DNA from: Pseudomonas sp. SDI
Lineage (GTDB): Bacteria; Pseudomonadota; Gammaproteobacteria; Pseudomonadales; Pseudomonadaceae
Reading direction: 5' to 3'
Assembly: GCF_003105155.1 (NCBI RefSeq)
Contig: NZ_QETK01000008.1
Span: 62,001-126,000 of the forward strand
Length of the DNA stretch: 64,000 nucleotides
Part shown: piece after piece, positions 34,638 to 43,876 of the stretch
Position numbering within the stretch: the stretch's first letter is position 1
Layout of the letters: each line of letters begins with the position of its first letter
Position numbers and translations under genes: made by a program
Notes under the pieces: model-generated
What the model saw: only the letters and a program-made list of their open reading frames with translations
Databases searched by the model: none
What the model was told of the DNA's origin: nothing

Positions 34638-37124
34638 TCACGTTATCCCCTGTGTGCAGGTAGCGCGCAGGTCTTCGAAGTACGGCTTGTTGCCATCGAT
34701 CTGGGTCGAGGCACGTGGCAGGTTCGCCGCTTCGCCGCTCGGGGTTTCCACATGCCAATAGCAATGCTTTACCGCGCGGGTGATGGCGACGTAGGCCAGG
34801 CGTAGCACTTCGTCCTTCTGCGCCGTGTCGAACGCTTCCGGGTCGCCGCCCCGGCCCAACCCGGCCTGACGGTACACCTGGTTCTTGTACGGCGAACGGG
34901 TCAGGTGCTGGCAATCGCCGAGCATGAACACCGCATCGGCCTGCAAGCCCTTGGCACTGTGGTAGGTGAGCTGGCGCAGGCGCCGTTGCCCGGCCGGCAG
35001 GCCCTGTTCGTGGTTCACCAGCGGTTGCAGGTGCTCGGCCAGCGCCGCCTTGTCGCTGCCCTTGCGGAACAGCACCATCACCGAATCGCCGCGCCGGTAA
35101 TGCTCCATCACCTGCTCGGCGAGGATCGCCTCGTCGCGCGTCTGCACGTTGACCGGCAGCGGCGCCTCGGCCGCCGGGCCACAGGCGCGGGCCTTTTTGC
35201 CGCTGATGGCCGGCGCTGGCTTCACGATATGCTCGGCGGCATCGATGATGTACTGATGGCTGCGGTAGTTGTCGGTGAGCATGACTCTGGTGTTGGCCGG
35301 CGAGACGAACTCCTTGCCGAACTCCATGAAGAACTTCGGCGAGCTGCCGCGCCAGCCATAGATCGACTGCCAGTCGTCGCCCACGCAGAGCAGCGAGGAA
35401 TGCTGCGCCAGCCGCCCGACATGCAGCGCCGGGCCGCGCCGGCGGATCTCGCGCAGGCAGGCCCGCAGCCACGAGACGATCTGCGGCGAGACGTCCTGGA
35501 ACTCGTCGATCATCAGGTGCGCCAGCGGCCGCAACAGCGGGTCGGGCAACAGTTGGAGGTTCTCCGGGTTGTTCTCGCCGAACAGGGCGAACATGCGGTT
35601 GTAGCTCATGATCGGCGGCGACTGTGCCAGCAGGTGCGCTTCCAGGGCCTTCCAGAACAGGCTCAGGGCCTCGAAGAACTGCGCATCGTGATCGCCGCTG
35701 GGGAAACTCATGCGGCTTACCGCGGTGCTCACGTCGAGACCGAGGTTTTCGATAAAGCCGGCGGCGCCGACAAAGGCGTCGAGCAGCGGCGCAGCGGCCA
35801 GCTCGCCCTTGACCTTGTAGTCGAAGCCCGGCCCGGCTACCGCGTCGCCCGCCAGCGAGCGGGTCAGGCGCTTGGCTGCCGCATAGTTCTCCAGCCAGAT
35901 CACTGGCTTGTCGCAGAAGGCCTGGAACAGCGTGCGTTTGATCAGCCACTCGGCCCAGACCGGCAATTTGGCGCCGGGGCGCCGGTACTGCTGGTTTTCC
36001 CCCGGATCGAAACCGAGCACCACCCAGGCGTCGAGCTCGGCGATGTAACCATGGAAATGGAAGCGGCTGCCATTGATCTCGACGGTTTCCCGGCTCGGCT
36101 CGATGCCCTTGATCGGCCAGGCACCCGCGCCGAACCAGAGATCTTCGAGGATGTCGCAGAGCTCTTCATCGCGACTGGCGGACAGCTGGGTCACCGCCAT
36201 GCGCTTCTGCACGTCCGGGTGGTCGCGGTCCAGCGCCTTGAGCTGCAAGGCTTCGCGACGCAGGCTGGCAATCAGCTCGGCAAAGCGTGGGCTATCGCGC
36301 AGCAGGTCGCGATAGCAGAGGTTCAGTTGCTGGCGCTGGGCGTCGTTGATGCGCAGGTCGAACGGATTGCTCTCGGCGTTGGCTTCGGCGCCCAGTGCCA
36401 GTTCGCCACCGAGGGTTTCGAACGCCCGCACCTGGCTGAACCCCGGCAGGCTGCGCACCAGCGGCAGAATCCGTGAGTGGAAGGTGCGCACCAGCTCACG
36501 CGCCTGCACCGGGCTCAGGCTCAGCTGCCACAGACCGAACACCTGGACCAGGCGGCGGATGAAGTCCTTGCGCGACTCGCGGGTAAAGGTGACCACGGTC
36601 ATCGCGTCGAGCTCATAACCCAGGTAGTGACGCAGCAGCAGGATGCGCAGCACCAGCGAAGTCGACTTGCCGGCACCGGCCCCGGCGATCACGCAGGTAG
36701 ACGGGGTGTCGCTGAAGATCATCTTCCACTGCGCGGCGCTGGGCTGGGCGTGGGCCGGCAGGCGCTGGGCAACGTCGGCTTTGAAGCGCTTCTTCAATTC
36801 GGCGCTCAGCGGCAGGCGCCAGTCGTCGAACAGGTTGTCGTCGCAACCCGGCACGCCGTGCTGGTCCGGGCGGGTGTCGCGAATCACCAGCACCTGGCGG
36901 CCGGCCTCGTAGCCGTCGATACGGCCTTCTTCGTAGCCTTCGCGCAGGCCATCGGCATGTCCGCTGCGCTGGCCGCTGGCATGGCCCTGGAACCAGGAAT
37001 CGCGATGCTGCGCTTGCAGACGGCTCAAGCCCCGGCCGAGCAGGCGCGCAGCCAGACGCTTGTGCCAGGGCAACTGGGCTGGCGGGTTCAATTCCAGGGA
37101 CAGCTTGGGACGCTCTTCAGACAC
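34638..37124 (-). CDS. UvrD/Rep-like superfamily 1 DNA helicase
   Basis: The product has about 828 residues. Walker A is CVIAGAGAGKSTSLVLRI; motif Ia has MTVVTFTRESRKDF; Walker B is LMIDEFQDVSP; motif III LLCVGDDWQSIYGWRGSSP; motif IV NYRSHQYI; motif V LTYHSAKGLQADAVFML; motif VI RLAYVAITRAVKH. The N-terminal 120 residues hold a basic region and GHASGQRSGHADGLREGYEEGR, repeats of the glycine-rich type found in surface-anchored or coiled segments. The start is uncertain: GTG 37124 has GGAG at good spacing and gives MSEERPKLSLEL; ATG 37169 or TTG 37178 would add up to 18 residues. It unwinds DNA in repair or recombination, and stands as a single gene. Confidence 0.88.
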   Translation of the reverse strand: MSEERPKLSLELNPPAQLPWHKRLAARLLGRGLSRLQAQHRDSWFQGHASGQRSGHADGLREGYEEGRIDGYEAGRQVLVIRDTRPDQHGVPGCDDNLFDDWRLPLSAELKKRFKADVAQRLPAHAQPSAAQWKMIFSDTPSTCVIAGAGAGKSTSLVLRILLLRHYLGYELDAMTVVTFTRESRKDFIRRLVQVFGLWQLSLSPVQARELVRTFHSRILPLVRSLPGFSQVRAFETLGGELALGAEANAESNPFDLRINDAQRQQLNLCYRDLLRDSPRFAELIASLRREALQLKALDRDHPDVQKRMAVTQLSASRDEELCDILEDLWFGAGAWPIKGIEPSRETVEINGSRFHFHGYIAELDAWVVLGFDPGENQQYRRPGAKLPVWAEWLIKRTLFQAFCDKPVIWLENYAAAKRLTRSLAGDAVAGPGFDYKVKGELAAAPLLDAFVGAAGFIENLGLDVSTAVSRMSFPSGDHDAQFFEALSLFWKALEAHLLAQSPPIMSYNRMFALFGENNPENLQLLPDPLLRPLAHLMIDEFQDVSPQIVSWLRACLREIRRRGPALHVGRLAQHSSLLCVGDDWQSIYGWRGSSPKFFMEFGKEFVSPANTRVMLTDNYRSHQYIIDAAEHIVKPAPAISGKKARACGPAAEAPLPVNVQTRDEAILAEQVMEHYRRGDSVMVLFRKGSDKAALAEHLQPLVNHEQGLPAGQRRLRQLTYHSAKGLQADAVFMLGDCQHLTRSPYKNQVYRQAGLGRGGDPEAFDTAQKDEVLRLAYVAITRAVKHCYWHVETPSGEAANLPRASTQIDGNKPYFEDLRATCTQGIT

Positions 37125-37300
37125 ACCGACTCCGGGTTGTTCATTAGTCGTCGAGCATGTTCGCTCCATCGCCGACAAATCGCCAGCCGATTGCTTGCAG
37201 ATCAGTGAATTAGGCGACGAAGCGAAGAAAGCACTACAGATTAAATATCGATTAAACAGATCAATATAAGCCGATATTTACGCTTATTTTCGATTATTAC

Positions 37301-37324
37301 TTGATGGATCATAGCGTCCATCAA
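37301..37324. promoter_or_regulatory. Palindromic candidate operator upstream of pirin gene
   Basis: TTGATGGA-tcatagcg-TCCATCAA is a perfect 8-bp inverted repeat, ending 29 bases before the pirin start codon, in an AT-rich region between divergent genes (37125-37353). Size and form fit a dimeric regulator such as LysR or TetR. No such regulator gene is adjacent. Confidence 0.5.
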
Positions 37325-37353
37325 AGGCACACAACCTGCCGAGGAGCGTATTC

Positions 37354-38052
37354 ATGCTGCAACTACGACCGTTCAACACGCTTGGTCATGCCAACCATGG
37401 CTGGCTCGATGCACACCATCACTTCTCGTTTGCCGAGTATTACGATCCGCGGCGGATGAGCTGGGGCAACCTGCGGGTCTGGAACGACGACCTGATTGCT
37501 GCCGGCAGCGGCTTCCCGCCGCACCCGCACCGCGACATGGAAATCATCACCTATGTGCGTGAAGGCGCGATTAGCCACCAGGACAACCTGGGCAACAGCG
37601 GCCGTACCGAGGCCGGCGATGTGCAGGTGATGAGCGCGGGCAGCGGCATCACCCACAGCGAGTACAACCTGGAGGCGGTGGATACACGGATTTTCCAGAT
37701 CTGGATTATGCCGGAGCGTGTCGGTCAGCCACCGTCGTGGGGGACCCGGCCGTTTCCGAAGGGCGAGCGCGGCGAAGGCTTCGTGACCCTGGCCAGTGGC
37801 CGTGCGGGCGATGACGACGTGTTGTCGATCCGTACCGATGCGCGGCTGGTGGCGGCGACGCTGCAAGCCGGGGAAACTGCGGAGTATCACCTGGATGAAG
37901 GACGCCGGGCTTATCTGGTGCCGGCCAAGGGGCTGATCGAGGTGAACGGGCTGCGCGCCGAAGCACGCGATGGCGTCGCGGTCGAGGCGGAGCGAGTACT
38001 CCGGGTGACGGCGGTCGAGGCAAGCGAGGTGGTGCTAGTGGATGTGGCGTGA
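37354..38052 (+). CDS. Pirin-family protein (YhhW-type bicupin)
   Basis: The product has 232 residues. Iron ligands of the pirin cupin are seen: His57 and His59 in FPPHPHRDMEIITYV, and the His/Glu pair in SAGSGITHSEYN (about 101-103). The middle motif IWIMPE and the C-terminal cupin remnant YLVPAKGLIEVNG match YhhW, which shows quercetin 2,3-dioxygenase activity in E. coli. A GAGGAG ribosome site precedes ATG 37354. Role in vivo is probably stress response or transcriptional modulation and is not proven. Confidence 0.94.
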   Translation: MLQLRPFNTLGHANHGWLDAHHHFSFAEYYDPRRMSWGNLRVWNDDLIAAGSGFPPHPHRDMEIITYVREGAISHQDNLGNSGRTEAGDVQVMSAGSGITHSEYNLEAVDTRIFQIWIMPERVGQPPSWGTRPFPKGERGEGFVTLASGRAGDDDVLSIRTDARLVAATLQAGETAEYHLDEGRRAYLVPAKGLIEVNGLRAEARDGVAVEAERVLRVTAVEASEVVLVDVA

Positions 38053-38056
38053 CATA

Positions 38057-38151
38057 GGCCAGATCACCGGACGAGCTCACGCCCACAGCTGAGGTGTGCA
38101 CCACCCCCCCCTGTGGGCGCGGCGGTGCGGTGACCCGCCCCGTCCCGCGAT
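38057..38151. repeat. Diverged REPIN between pirin and phosphoglucomutase genes
   Basis: Left half 38057-38088 (GGCCAGATCACCGGACGAGC... CCCACAG) and inverted right half 38111-38151 (CTGTGGGCGCGGCGGTGCGG... CCCGCGATG) resemble the REPIN at 29493-29593 with several substitutions. It fills the gap between two convergent genes. Confidence 0.65.
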
Positions 38152-38161
38152 GCTGTTGGCG

Positions 38162-39802
38162 TTAGGCGATCGCCGCGTCCACCAGCTCCTGTGCCTCGGC
38201 CACCAGCCGTTGCAGGTGCGCCTCGTCGACAAAGCTCTCGGCGTAGATCTTGTAGATGTCCTCGGTGCCCGACGGCCGCGCGGCGAACCAGCCATTGGCG
38301 GTCATCACCTTCAGGCCGCCAATCGCCTGGTCGTTACCCGGCGCATGGCTGAGGATCTGCTCGATCTGCTCGCCCGCCAGTTCCGTCGACTTCACCTGCG
38401 CCGGCGCCAGCTTGCCCAGCAGGGCCTTCTGCTGCGGGTTGGCCTTGGCCTCGACCCGCGTCGCAAACGGCTCGCCCAGTGCCGCCGTCAGCTCGTTGTA
38501 GGCCTGACTCGGATCCCGCCCGGTACGCGCAGTGATTTCCGCCGCCAGCAGGGCCGGGATCAGCCCGTCCTTGTCGGTGGTCCAGACGCTACCGTCCTTG
38601 CGCAGGAACGACGCCCCGGCACTCTCCTCGCCGCCAAAACCCAACGAGCCATCGAACAGGCCATCGGCAAAGAACTTGAAGCCCACCGGCACTTCATACA
38701 GACGCCGCCCCAGGCGCGCCGTCACCCGGTCGATCAGGCCGCTGCTGACCACCGTCTTGCCCACCGCAGCATCGGCACGCCACAGCGGACGGTTCTGGAA
38801 CAGGTAGTCGATGGCCACCGCCAGGTAGTTGTTCGGCGCCAGCAGGCCGCCGGTTGGCGTGACGATGCCGTGCCGGTCGTGGTCCGGGTCGCAGGCGAAG
38901 GCCACGTCGAAACGCTCGCGCAAGCCGATCAGGCCCTGCATCGCGTACGGCGAGGACGGGTCCATGCGGATCTGACCATCCCAGTCCACGCACATGAAGC
39001 GGAAGGTCGGGTCGACGCTGGTGTTCACCACGTCGAGGTTCAGCCGATAGTGCTCGGCAATCGCCGTCCAGTAGTTCACCCCTGCCCCGCCCAGCGGGTC
39101 GACGCCCAGGCGCAGGTTGGCACCGCGGATGGCGTCGAAGTCGATGACGTTCTCCAGGTCGGCGACATAGTGGCTGACATAGTCGTGGCGGTGTGTGGTC
39201 GAGGCCTTGAGTGCCTGCTCATGGCTGATGCGCTTGACGCCTTTGAGGCCATCGGCCAGCAGTTCGTTGGCTTTGGCTTCGATCCACTTGGTGACGTGAC
39301 TGTCGGCCGGGCCGCCATTGGGTGGGTTGTACTTGAAGCCACCGCTCTGCGGCGGGTTGTGCGACGGTGTGATGACAATCCCGTCGGCCAGGCCGCTGCT
39401 GCGGCCACGGTTGTAGCAGATGATCGCGTGGGACACGGCCGGGGTCGGGGTGTACTCGTCGTCTTTCGACAGCATCACCTCGACGCCATTGGCCGCCAAC
39501 ACTTCCAGCGCACTGGCCGCTGCCGGGGTGGACAAGGCATGCGTGTCGGCACCGATGAACAGCGGGCCGTCGATACCCTGGGCCTGACGGTACAGGCAGA
39601 TGGCCTGGCTGATGGCCAGCACATGATGTTCGTTGAAACTCAGGTCGAACGAGCTGCCGCGGTGCCCGGAGGTACCGAAGGCGACGCGCTGGGTGGCGAC
39701 GCTGGCATCCGGCTGGCCGGTGTAATAGGCGGTCAGCAGTCGTGGAATATCGACGAGTACGGACGCTGGTGCCGGTTTGCCCGCCAAAGGACTGAGCTTC
39801 AT
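38162..39802 (-). CDS. pgm: Phosphoglucomutase, alpha-D-glucose-phosphate specific
   Basis: The product has 546 residues, the usual length of bacterial Pgm. The N-terminal loop [20 protein letters not shown], catalytic phosphoserine S147 in [12 protein letters not shown], metal loop DPDHDRHGI, sugar loop [14 protein letters not shown] and phosphate loop [15 protein letters not shown] are all present. It interconverts glucose 1-phosphate and glucose 6-phosphate for glycogen, trehalose and surface-sugar precursors. ATG 39802 has GAGG six bases upstream. No glycogen genes are adjacent in the window. Confidence 0.97.
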   Translation of the reverse strand: MKLSPLAGKPAPASVLVDIPRLLTAYYTGQPDASVATQRVAFGTSGHRGSSFDLSFNEHHVLAISQAICLYRQAQGIDGPLFIGADTHALSTPAAASALEVLAANGVEVMLSKDDEYTPTPAVSHAIICYNRGRSSGLADGIVITPSHNPPQSGGFKYNPPNGGPADSHVTKWIEAKANELLADGLKGVKRISHEQALKASTTHRHDYVSHYVADLENVIDFDAIRGANLRLGVDPLGGAGVNYWTAIAEHYRLNLDVVNTSVDPTFRFMCVDWDGQIRMDPSSPYAMQGLIGLRERFDVAFACDPDHDRHGIVTPTGGLLAPNNYLAVAIDYLFQNRPLWRADAAVGKTVVSSGLIDRVTARLGRRLYEVPVGFKFFADGLFDGSLGFGGEESAGASFLRKDGSVWTTDKDGLIPALLAAEITARTGRDPSQAYNELTAALGEPFATRVEAKANPQQKALLGKLAPAQVKSTELAGEQIEQILSHAPGNDQAIGGLKVMTANGWFAARPSGTEDIYKIYAESFVDEAHLQRLVAEAQELVDAAIA

Positions 39803-39895
39803 GCAAAACCTCAAAAAGGATGTTCGGGGTAAATAAAGCCACGAGTTTACTGACAGTTCGGCTACAACGCGATGGCCTTACACGCTCGGCGACGA

Positions 39896-42157
39896 CTATT
39901 TGAATTGCGGTGCCCACCAGCCGGGAAACAGGCCCCGCACCTTGGCTTCGGCAAAGCGATCGTCGATCAGCAGCAGCGTGCCACGGTCCTCGCAGCCGCG
40001 AATCACCCGGCCGGCGGCCTGCACCACTTTCTGCACGCCTGGATACAGGTAGGTGTAGTCAAAGCCGGCGCTGAACAGCCGGCCCATGCGCTGCTTGAGC
40101 TGCTCGTTCACCGGGTTCACCTGCGGCAGCCCGAGCGTCGCCACGAATGCACCGATCAAGCGGGTGCCGGGCAAGTCGACACCCTCGGCAAATGCCCCGC
40201 CCAGCACGGCAAAGCCGACCCCGCAACCGTTCTCGACAAAGCGGGCGAGAAAGCCTTCGCGTTGCGCTTCGTCCATCCCCGAGGCCTGCGCCCACTGGGG
40301 TATGCCCGGATGCGCCTGGGCAAGCAGTTGCGCCACCTGCTGCAGGTAATCGAAGCTGCTGAAAAACGCCAGGTAGTTACCCGGCGCCTGCTGGTACTGC
40401 TCGGCGATCAGCGCCACGATTGGTGCCAACGACGCCTGCCGGTGCTGGTAGCGCGTCGACACATTGCCGATCACCCGCACCTGCAACTGCTCGGCCGCAA
40501 ACGGCGACGCGACTTCCAGCCAGGCATGATCGGCCGGCATGCCAAGCAGGTCGGCGTAATAGCGCCGCGGGCTGAGTGTTGCCGAAAACAGGATCGCGCT
40601 GCGCGCCGCCGCCAGCCGCGGCCCGATCAGCGGCGCCGGCACCACATTGCGCAGGCACAGCGTGGCCAGGCTGCGCCGCCCGCCCCCCTCGCGCTTGCTG
40701 ATATCGAACAGGAAGTGCTCGTCGAACAGCTCGCTGATGCGCAGGAACTGCAAGGCATTGAAGTAGAACTGCAACAGCTCCGGCTCAATGCTTTCCGGGG
40801 TTTGATTGAGCTTGTCCTGGACCAGGCCGACGCAGCGCTGCAAGGCCTTGAGGAATGCCTCGGGCACGCCGTCGACAACCTTGTAGGGGGTGCGCTGCTC
40901 CTTGTGCAAGGCGTTCCACTGCCGGTTGAGGGTTTGCAGGGCACTGGCCATGCCGGCCGGGGGCTGCTTGCGCAGCGCCTGCAACTGCCACTGATCGAGG
41001 CTGGCGCTGTACATCTGGCGGGCCCGCTCGACCAGGTTGTGCGCCTCGTCCACCAGCACCGCCAGGCGCCATTGGTTGGCCTGTGCCAGGCCGAAAAGCA
41101 AGGCGCTCTGGTCGAAATAATAGTTGTAGTCGGCCACCAGCACGTCGACCCAGCGCGTCATCTCCTGCGCCAGGTAATACGGGCAGACCCGATGCGCCAG
41201 AGCCACCTCGCGCACGGCATGCCGGTCGAGCAGCGCCACCTGCATCGCGGTTGCGCGCGCCGCCGGCAGGCGATCATAGAAACCCTTCGCCAGCGGGCAG
41301 GCATCGCCATGACAGGCGTTACCCGGGTACTCGCAGGCTTTGTCGCGCGCAACCAGTTCCAGGCTGCGCAAGGCCAACGGCGGTTGCCCGTGCATGAGCT
41401 GGCGCAGCGCGTCCAGCGCCAGCGCGCGGCCGGGGGTTTTGGCGGTGAGGAACAGGACCTTGTCCAGTTGCTGCGGCAGCATTGCCTTGAGCAGCGGGAA
41501 CAGCGTGCCTAGGGTTTTACCGATGCCGGTGGTGGCCTGTGCCATCAGGCAGCGGCCGGTACTGACGGCCTTGTACACGGTTTCGGCCAGTTCGCGCTGG
41601 CCACGACGAAAGCCTGCATAGGGGAAGCCTAGCGCCTGCAAGCCACTATTGCGCAGGCCCTGACGTTGCACCTGGGCCTCGGCCCAGTGCAGGAATGCGG
41701 CGCACTGCTGATTGAAGAAGGCTTCCAGCTCGGCCGCGCTGTGCCGGGCCTCGATCAGCGTTTCGCGGTCGCTGTCGACGTCGAGGTAGACCAGCGCGAG
41801 GGTGATCTGCTCCAACTGGCGCGCCTGGCACAGTAGCCAGCCATAGATCCGCGCCTGCGCCCAGTGTAACTGGCGATGGTTGTCCGGTTGCTTGCCAAGG
41901 TCGCCACGGTAGGTCTTGATTTCTTCCAGGCGATTGGCGGCCACTGCATAACCGTCGGCGCGGCCGCGCACCTGCAGGCTAGCAAAGTGCCCTTCGAGCG
42001 CGACCTCGGCCTCATAGTCGTCACCCCGCCGCGCCACCACCCGGCGATGCCCGGCGATTCCTTCCTGAGCCGTCGGCGATGGCGTGAAGCGCAGGTCGAG
42101 GTCGCCGACCTTGGCGGTGAACTCACACAGCGCGCGTACCGCCACCCGATAACTCAT
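39896..42157 (-). CDS. XPD/DinG-like iron-sulfur DNA helicase with N-terminal nuclease-like domain
   Basis: The product has 753 residues. The N-terminal 200 residues contain GRADGYAVAANRLEEIKTYRG, which has the G-D-(x)-E-x-K pattern of PD-(D/E)XK nuclease folds. The helicase core has Walker A TTGIGKTLGTLFPL, an iron-sulfur cysteine set (ACEYPGNACHGDACPLAKG plus HRVCPYYLA), DEAH box VLVDEAHNLVERA and motif VI in VIRGCEDRGTLLLIDDRF. ATG 42157 overlaps the stop of the FAN1 gene (ATGA), so the two are coupled. The helicase and nuclease probably work together in removing DNA crosslinks or branched structures. Confidence 0.9.
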   Translation of the reverse strand: MSYRVAVRALCEFTAKVGDLDLRFTPSPTAQEGIAGHRRVVARRGDDYEAEVALEGHFASLQVRGRADGYAVAANRLEEIKTYRGDLGKQPDNHRQLHWAQARIYGWLLCQARQLEQITLALVYLDVDSDRETLIEARHSAAELEAFFNQQCAAFLHWAEAQVQRQGLRNSGLQALGFPYAGFRRGQRELAETVYKAVSTGRCLMAQATTGIGKTLGTLFPLLKAMLPQQLDKVLFLTAKTPGRALALDALRQLMHGQPPLALRSLELVARDKACEYPGNACHGDACPLAKGFYDRLPAARATAMQVALLDRHAVREVALAHRVCPYYLAQEMTRWVDVLVADYNYYFDQSALLFGLAQANQWRLAVLVDEAHNLVERARQMYSASLDQWQLQALRKQPPAGMASALQTLNRQWNALHKEQRTPYKVVDGVPEAFLKALQRCVGLVQDKLNQTPESIEPELLQFYFNALQFLRISELFDEHFLFDISKREGGGRRSLATLCLRNVVPAPLIGPRLAAARSAILFSATLSPRRYYADLLGMPADHAWLEVASPFAAEQLQVRVIGNVSTRYQHRQASLAPIVALIAEQYQQAPGNYLAFFSSFDYLQQVAQLLAQAHPGIPQWAQASGMDEAQREGFLARFVENGCGVGFAVLGGAFAEGVDLPGTRLIGAFVATLGLPQVNPVNEQLKQRMGRLFSAGFDYTYLYPGVQKVVQAAGRVIRGCEDRGTLLLIDDRFAEAKVRGLFPGWWAPQFK

Positions 42158-43806
42158 GCCTCGGCCGCCTGCCATTGCACGTGACAGACTTCCACCGGCA
42201 GGCCGTGGGCGGCGCAGAAGTCGATCCAGCGCAGTTGGTTGTCTTGCAAGCGGTCGCCGGGGCCTTTGACCTCGATCATCCGGTAACGCCGCTCGGCCGG
42301 CCAGAACTGGATCAGGTCGGGCATGCCGGCGCGGTTGGCGCGGATGTCCTCCAGCAGGCGTTCGAAGCAGTGCCTGAGGTGCTGCGCCGGCAAGCAGTCG
42401 AGGGCTTGTTCCAGCAGTTCGGCATCGAGCAGTTCCCAGAACACGAACGGCGATTGCAGGCCGTGCTTGGCGGCAAAGTTGGCGCGAATGGTCTGCCGGT
42501 AGCGGCCGTCGTCGAGCTGGCCAAGGCACGCGGCGAACAGCTCGCTGCGGCGGCTGTGGAAGCCACTGTCGTGCAGGTCCTGCGGACCACTCTGGAACGG
42601 ATGGAAGAACGCCCCAGGCAGCGGCGCGAAGATCGCCTGCCAGCAGAGCAGCCCGAACAGGCTGTTGAACAGCGTGTTTTCCACGTAGTGCACCGGCCCC
42701 CGCGCGTCACTCAGGTGCACCTGCACCGCGCGCTCGACGCCGAGCTCGGCCAGTTCGCGCGGCAGGCATAGATCCAGCCGGCTGACCGCGACCGCGGCCC
42801 GGCGTGGCTGCGCCGGCCCTCCCTGCTTACGCCGCAAGCGCGGCAGGATGCGCGCCAGGGCCTGGGCTTCGGCAGGGTTATGCGGCGCCTGCGCGGCGCT
42901 TTCGGCCAGCTGCAGCGCGGTATCGAGCTGGTCGCTGCGCTCCAGCACGCGAATATGCCGCTCGCGGGCCTGCGGGTGTCGGCTACGCGGGTACAGGCGC
43001 AAGGCCTGCTCCCAATCACCGAGGCGCTCGCAATGCTGGCCAAGCTGGAACAGCAGGCGATCGTGACGGCGTTGCAACCAGGGGTTGTCGGTTTCCAGGC
43101 CATCGAGCAGTGCCAGCACCTCGGCCAGCGGCGCGCCGGCCGCCAGTTGCTCGCTGCTGGCATGCAAGACCATGAAGCAATCAATGTCGGCACGCTCGCG
43201 CAGGGCCCGCGAATCGGCGCTGAAATCCACTTGTTCGAAACGCAGCAGGCCAAGGTCGGCAAGCACGAACTCGGACCAGTCCTGATATAGATTGCCGAAG
43301 AACAGCAAGCGCAGGCGGTCGCACAGTGCCTGCAGGCGCAAGGCATACACCGGCTCGCCGCAGGCCGGCCACCATGCCTGCAGCGGCTGAACCTCAGGGC
43401 ACTGCCCCTGCAATTGTTCGAACAATTCACGCTTGGCTGCCCGTGGCCGGCTCAGGCGGTCGGCGAAACAGGCGCTGAGTTCGTCCCTGCGCAGCACCTG
43501 GAACACCTGCTCAAGGTTCAATGGCCAGGCATCGTCGACCCAGCCTGCCGCCAGCAAGGGGGCCACGGCCGGCTCGAGCGCGCCGATCTCCTGATACACC
43601 AGCTTGCTCGGGCGGAACAGCTGCCCCTTGCGCATGACCATCCGCACCAGCAGCGCCTGGGACACGGCCGGCATCGCGAGAAACTGCACAATGAATGCCT
43701 GTTCGTCGGCAGCGAGCAGGTCGGCGTAACGCGCCTGAATCCACAGCAGCACCTGCCGGAAGTTGTACAGGTAATAGAACGGGTCGGTGACGGAATGGGC
43801 AATCAC
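42154..43806 (-). CDS. FAN1-family VRR-NUC structure-specific nuclease
   Basis: The product has 550 residues. The C-terminal VRR-NUC domain has D497 in AGMPDLIQFW, then E512 and K514 in RMIEVKGPGDRLQDNQLRW. The spacing of 15 and 2 residues equals that of the catalytic residues of Pseudomonas FAN1. The middle holds TPR-like helices (DNPWLQRRHDRLLFQLGQHC, GDWEQALRLY), and the N-terminus a SAP-like segment (RMVMRKGQLFRPSKLVYQEI). FAN1 cuts 5' flaps and helps repair interstrand crosslinks. GTG 43806 is the likely start, without a strong ribosome site. It is followed by the helicase with a four-base overlap. Confidence 0.9.
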   Translation of the reverse strand: MIAHSVTDPFYYLYNFRQVLLWIQARYADLLAADEQAFIVQFLAMPAVSQALLVRMVMRKGQLFRPSKLVYQEIGALEPAVAPLLAAGWVDDAWPLNLEQVFQVLRRDELSACFADRLSRPRAAKRELFEQLQGQCPEVQPLQAWWPACGEPVYALRLQALCDRLRLLFFGNLYQDWSEFVLADLGLLRFEQVDFSADSRALRERADIDCFMVLHASSEQLAAGAPLAEVLALLDGLETDNPWLQRRHDRLLFQLGQHCERLGDWEQALRLYPRSRHPQARERHIRVLERSDQLDTALQLAESAAQAPHNPAEAQALARILPRLRRKQGGPAQPRRAAVAVSRLDLCLPRELAELGVERAVQVHLSDARGPVHYVENTLFNSLFGLLCWQAIFAPLPGAFFHPFQSGPQDLHDSGFHSRRSELFAACLGQLDDGRYRQTIRANFAAKHGLQSPFVFWELLDAELLEQALDCLPAQHLRHCFERLLEDIRANRAGMPDLIQFWPAERRYRMIEVKGPGDRLQDNQLRWIDFCAAHGLPVEVCHVQWQAAEA

Positions 43807-43876
43807 TGCGAGCTAACCGAAGGCGATAAAGCACTGGTTATACATACAGACACGACCCGTTGGCAACCGCAGAAGA

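Noticed and set aside
38096..39832. 578-codon + strand frame across the phosphoglucomutase gene
   Set aside because: The minus strand carries every Pgm motif; the + frame is a GC-rich shadow of it.
39872..41512. 546-codon + strand frame across the XPD-like helicase
   Set aside because: Antisense to a helicase with Walker, iron-sulfur and DEAH motifs.
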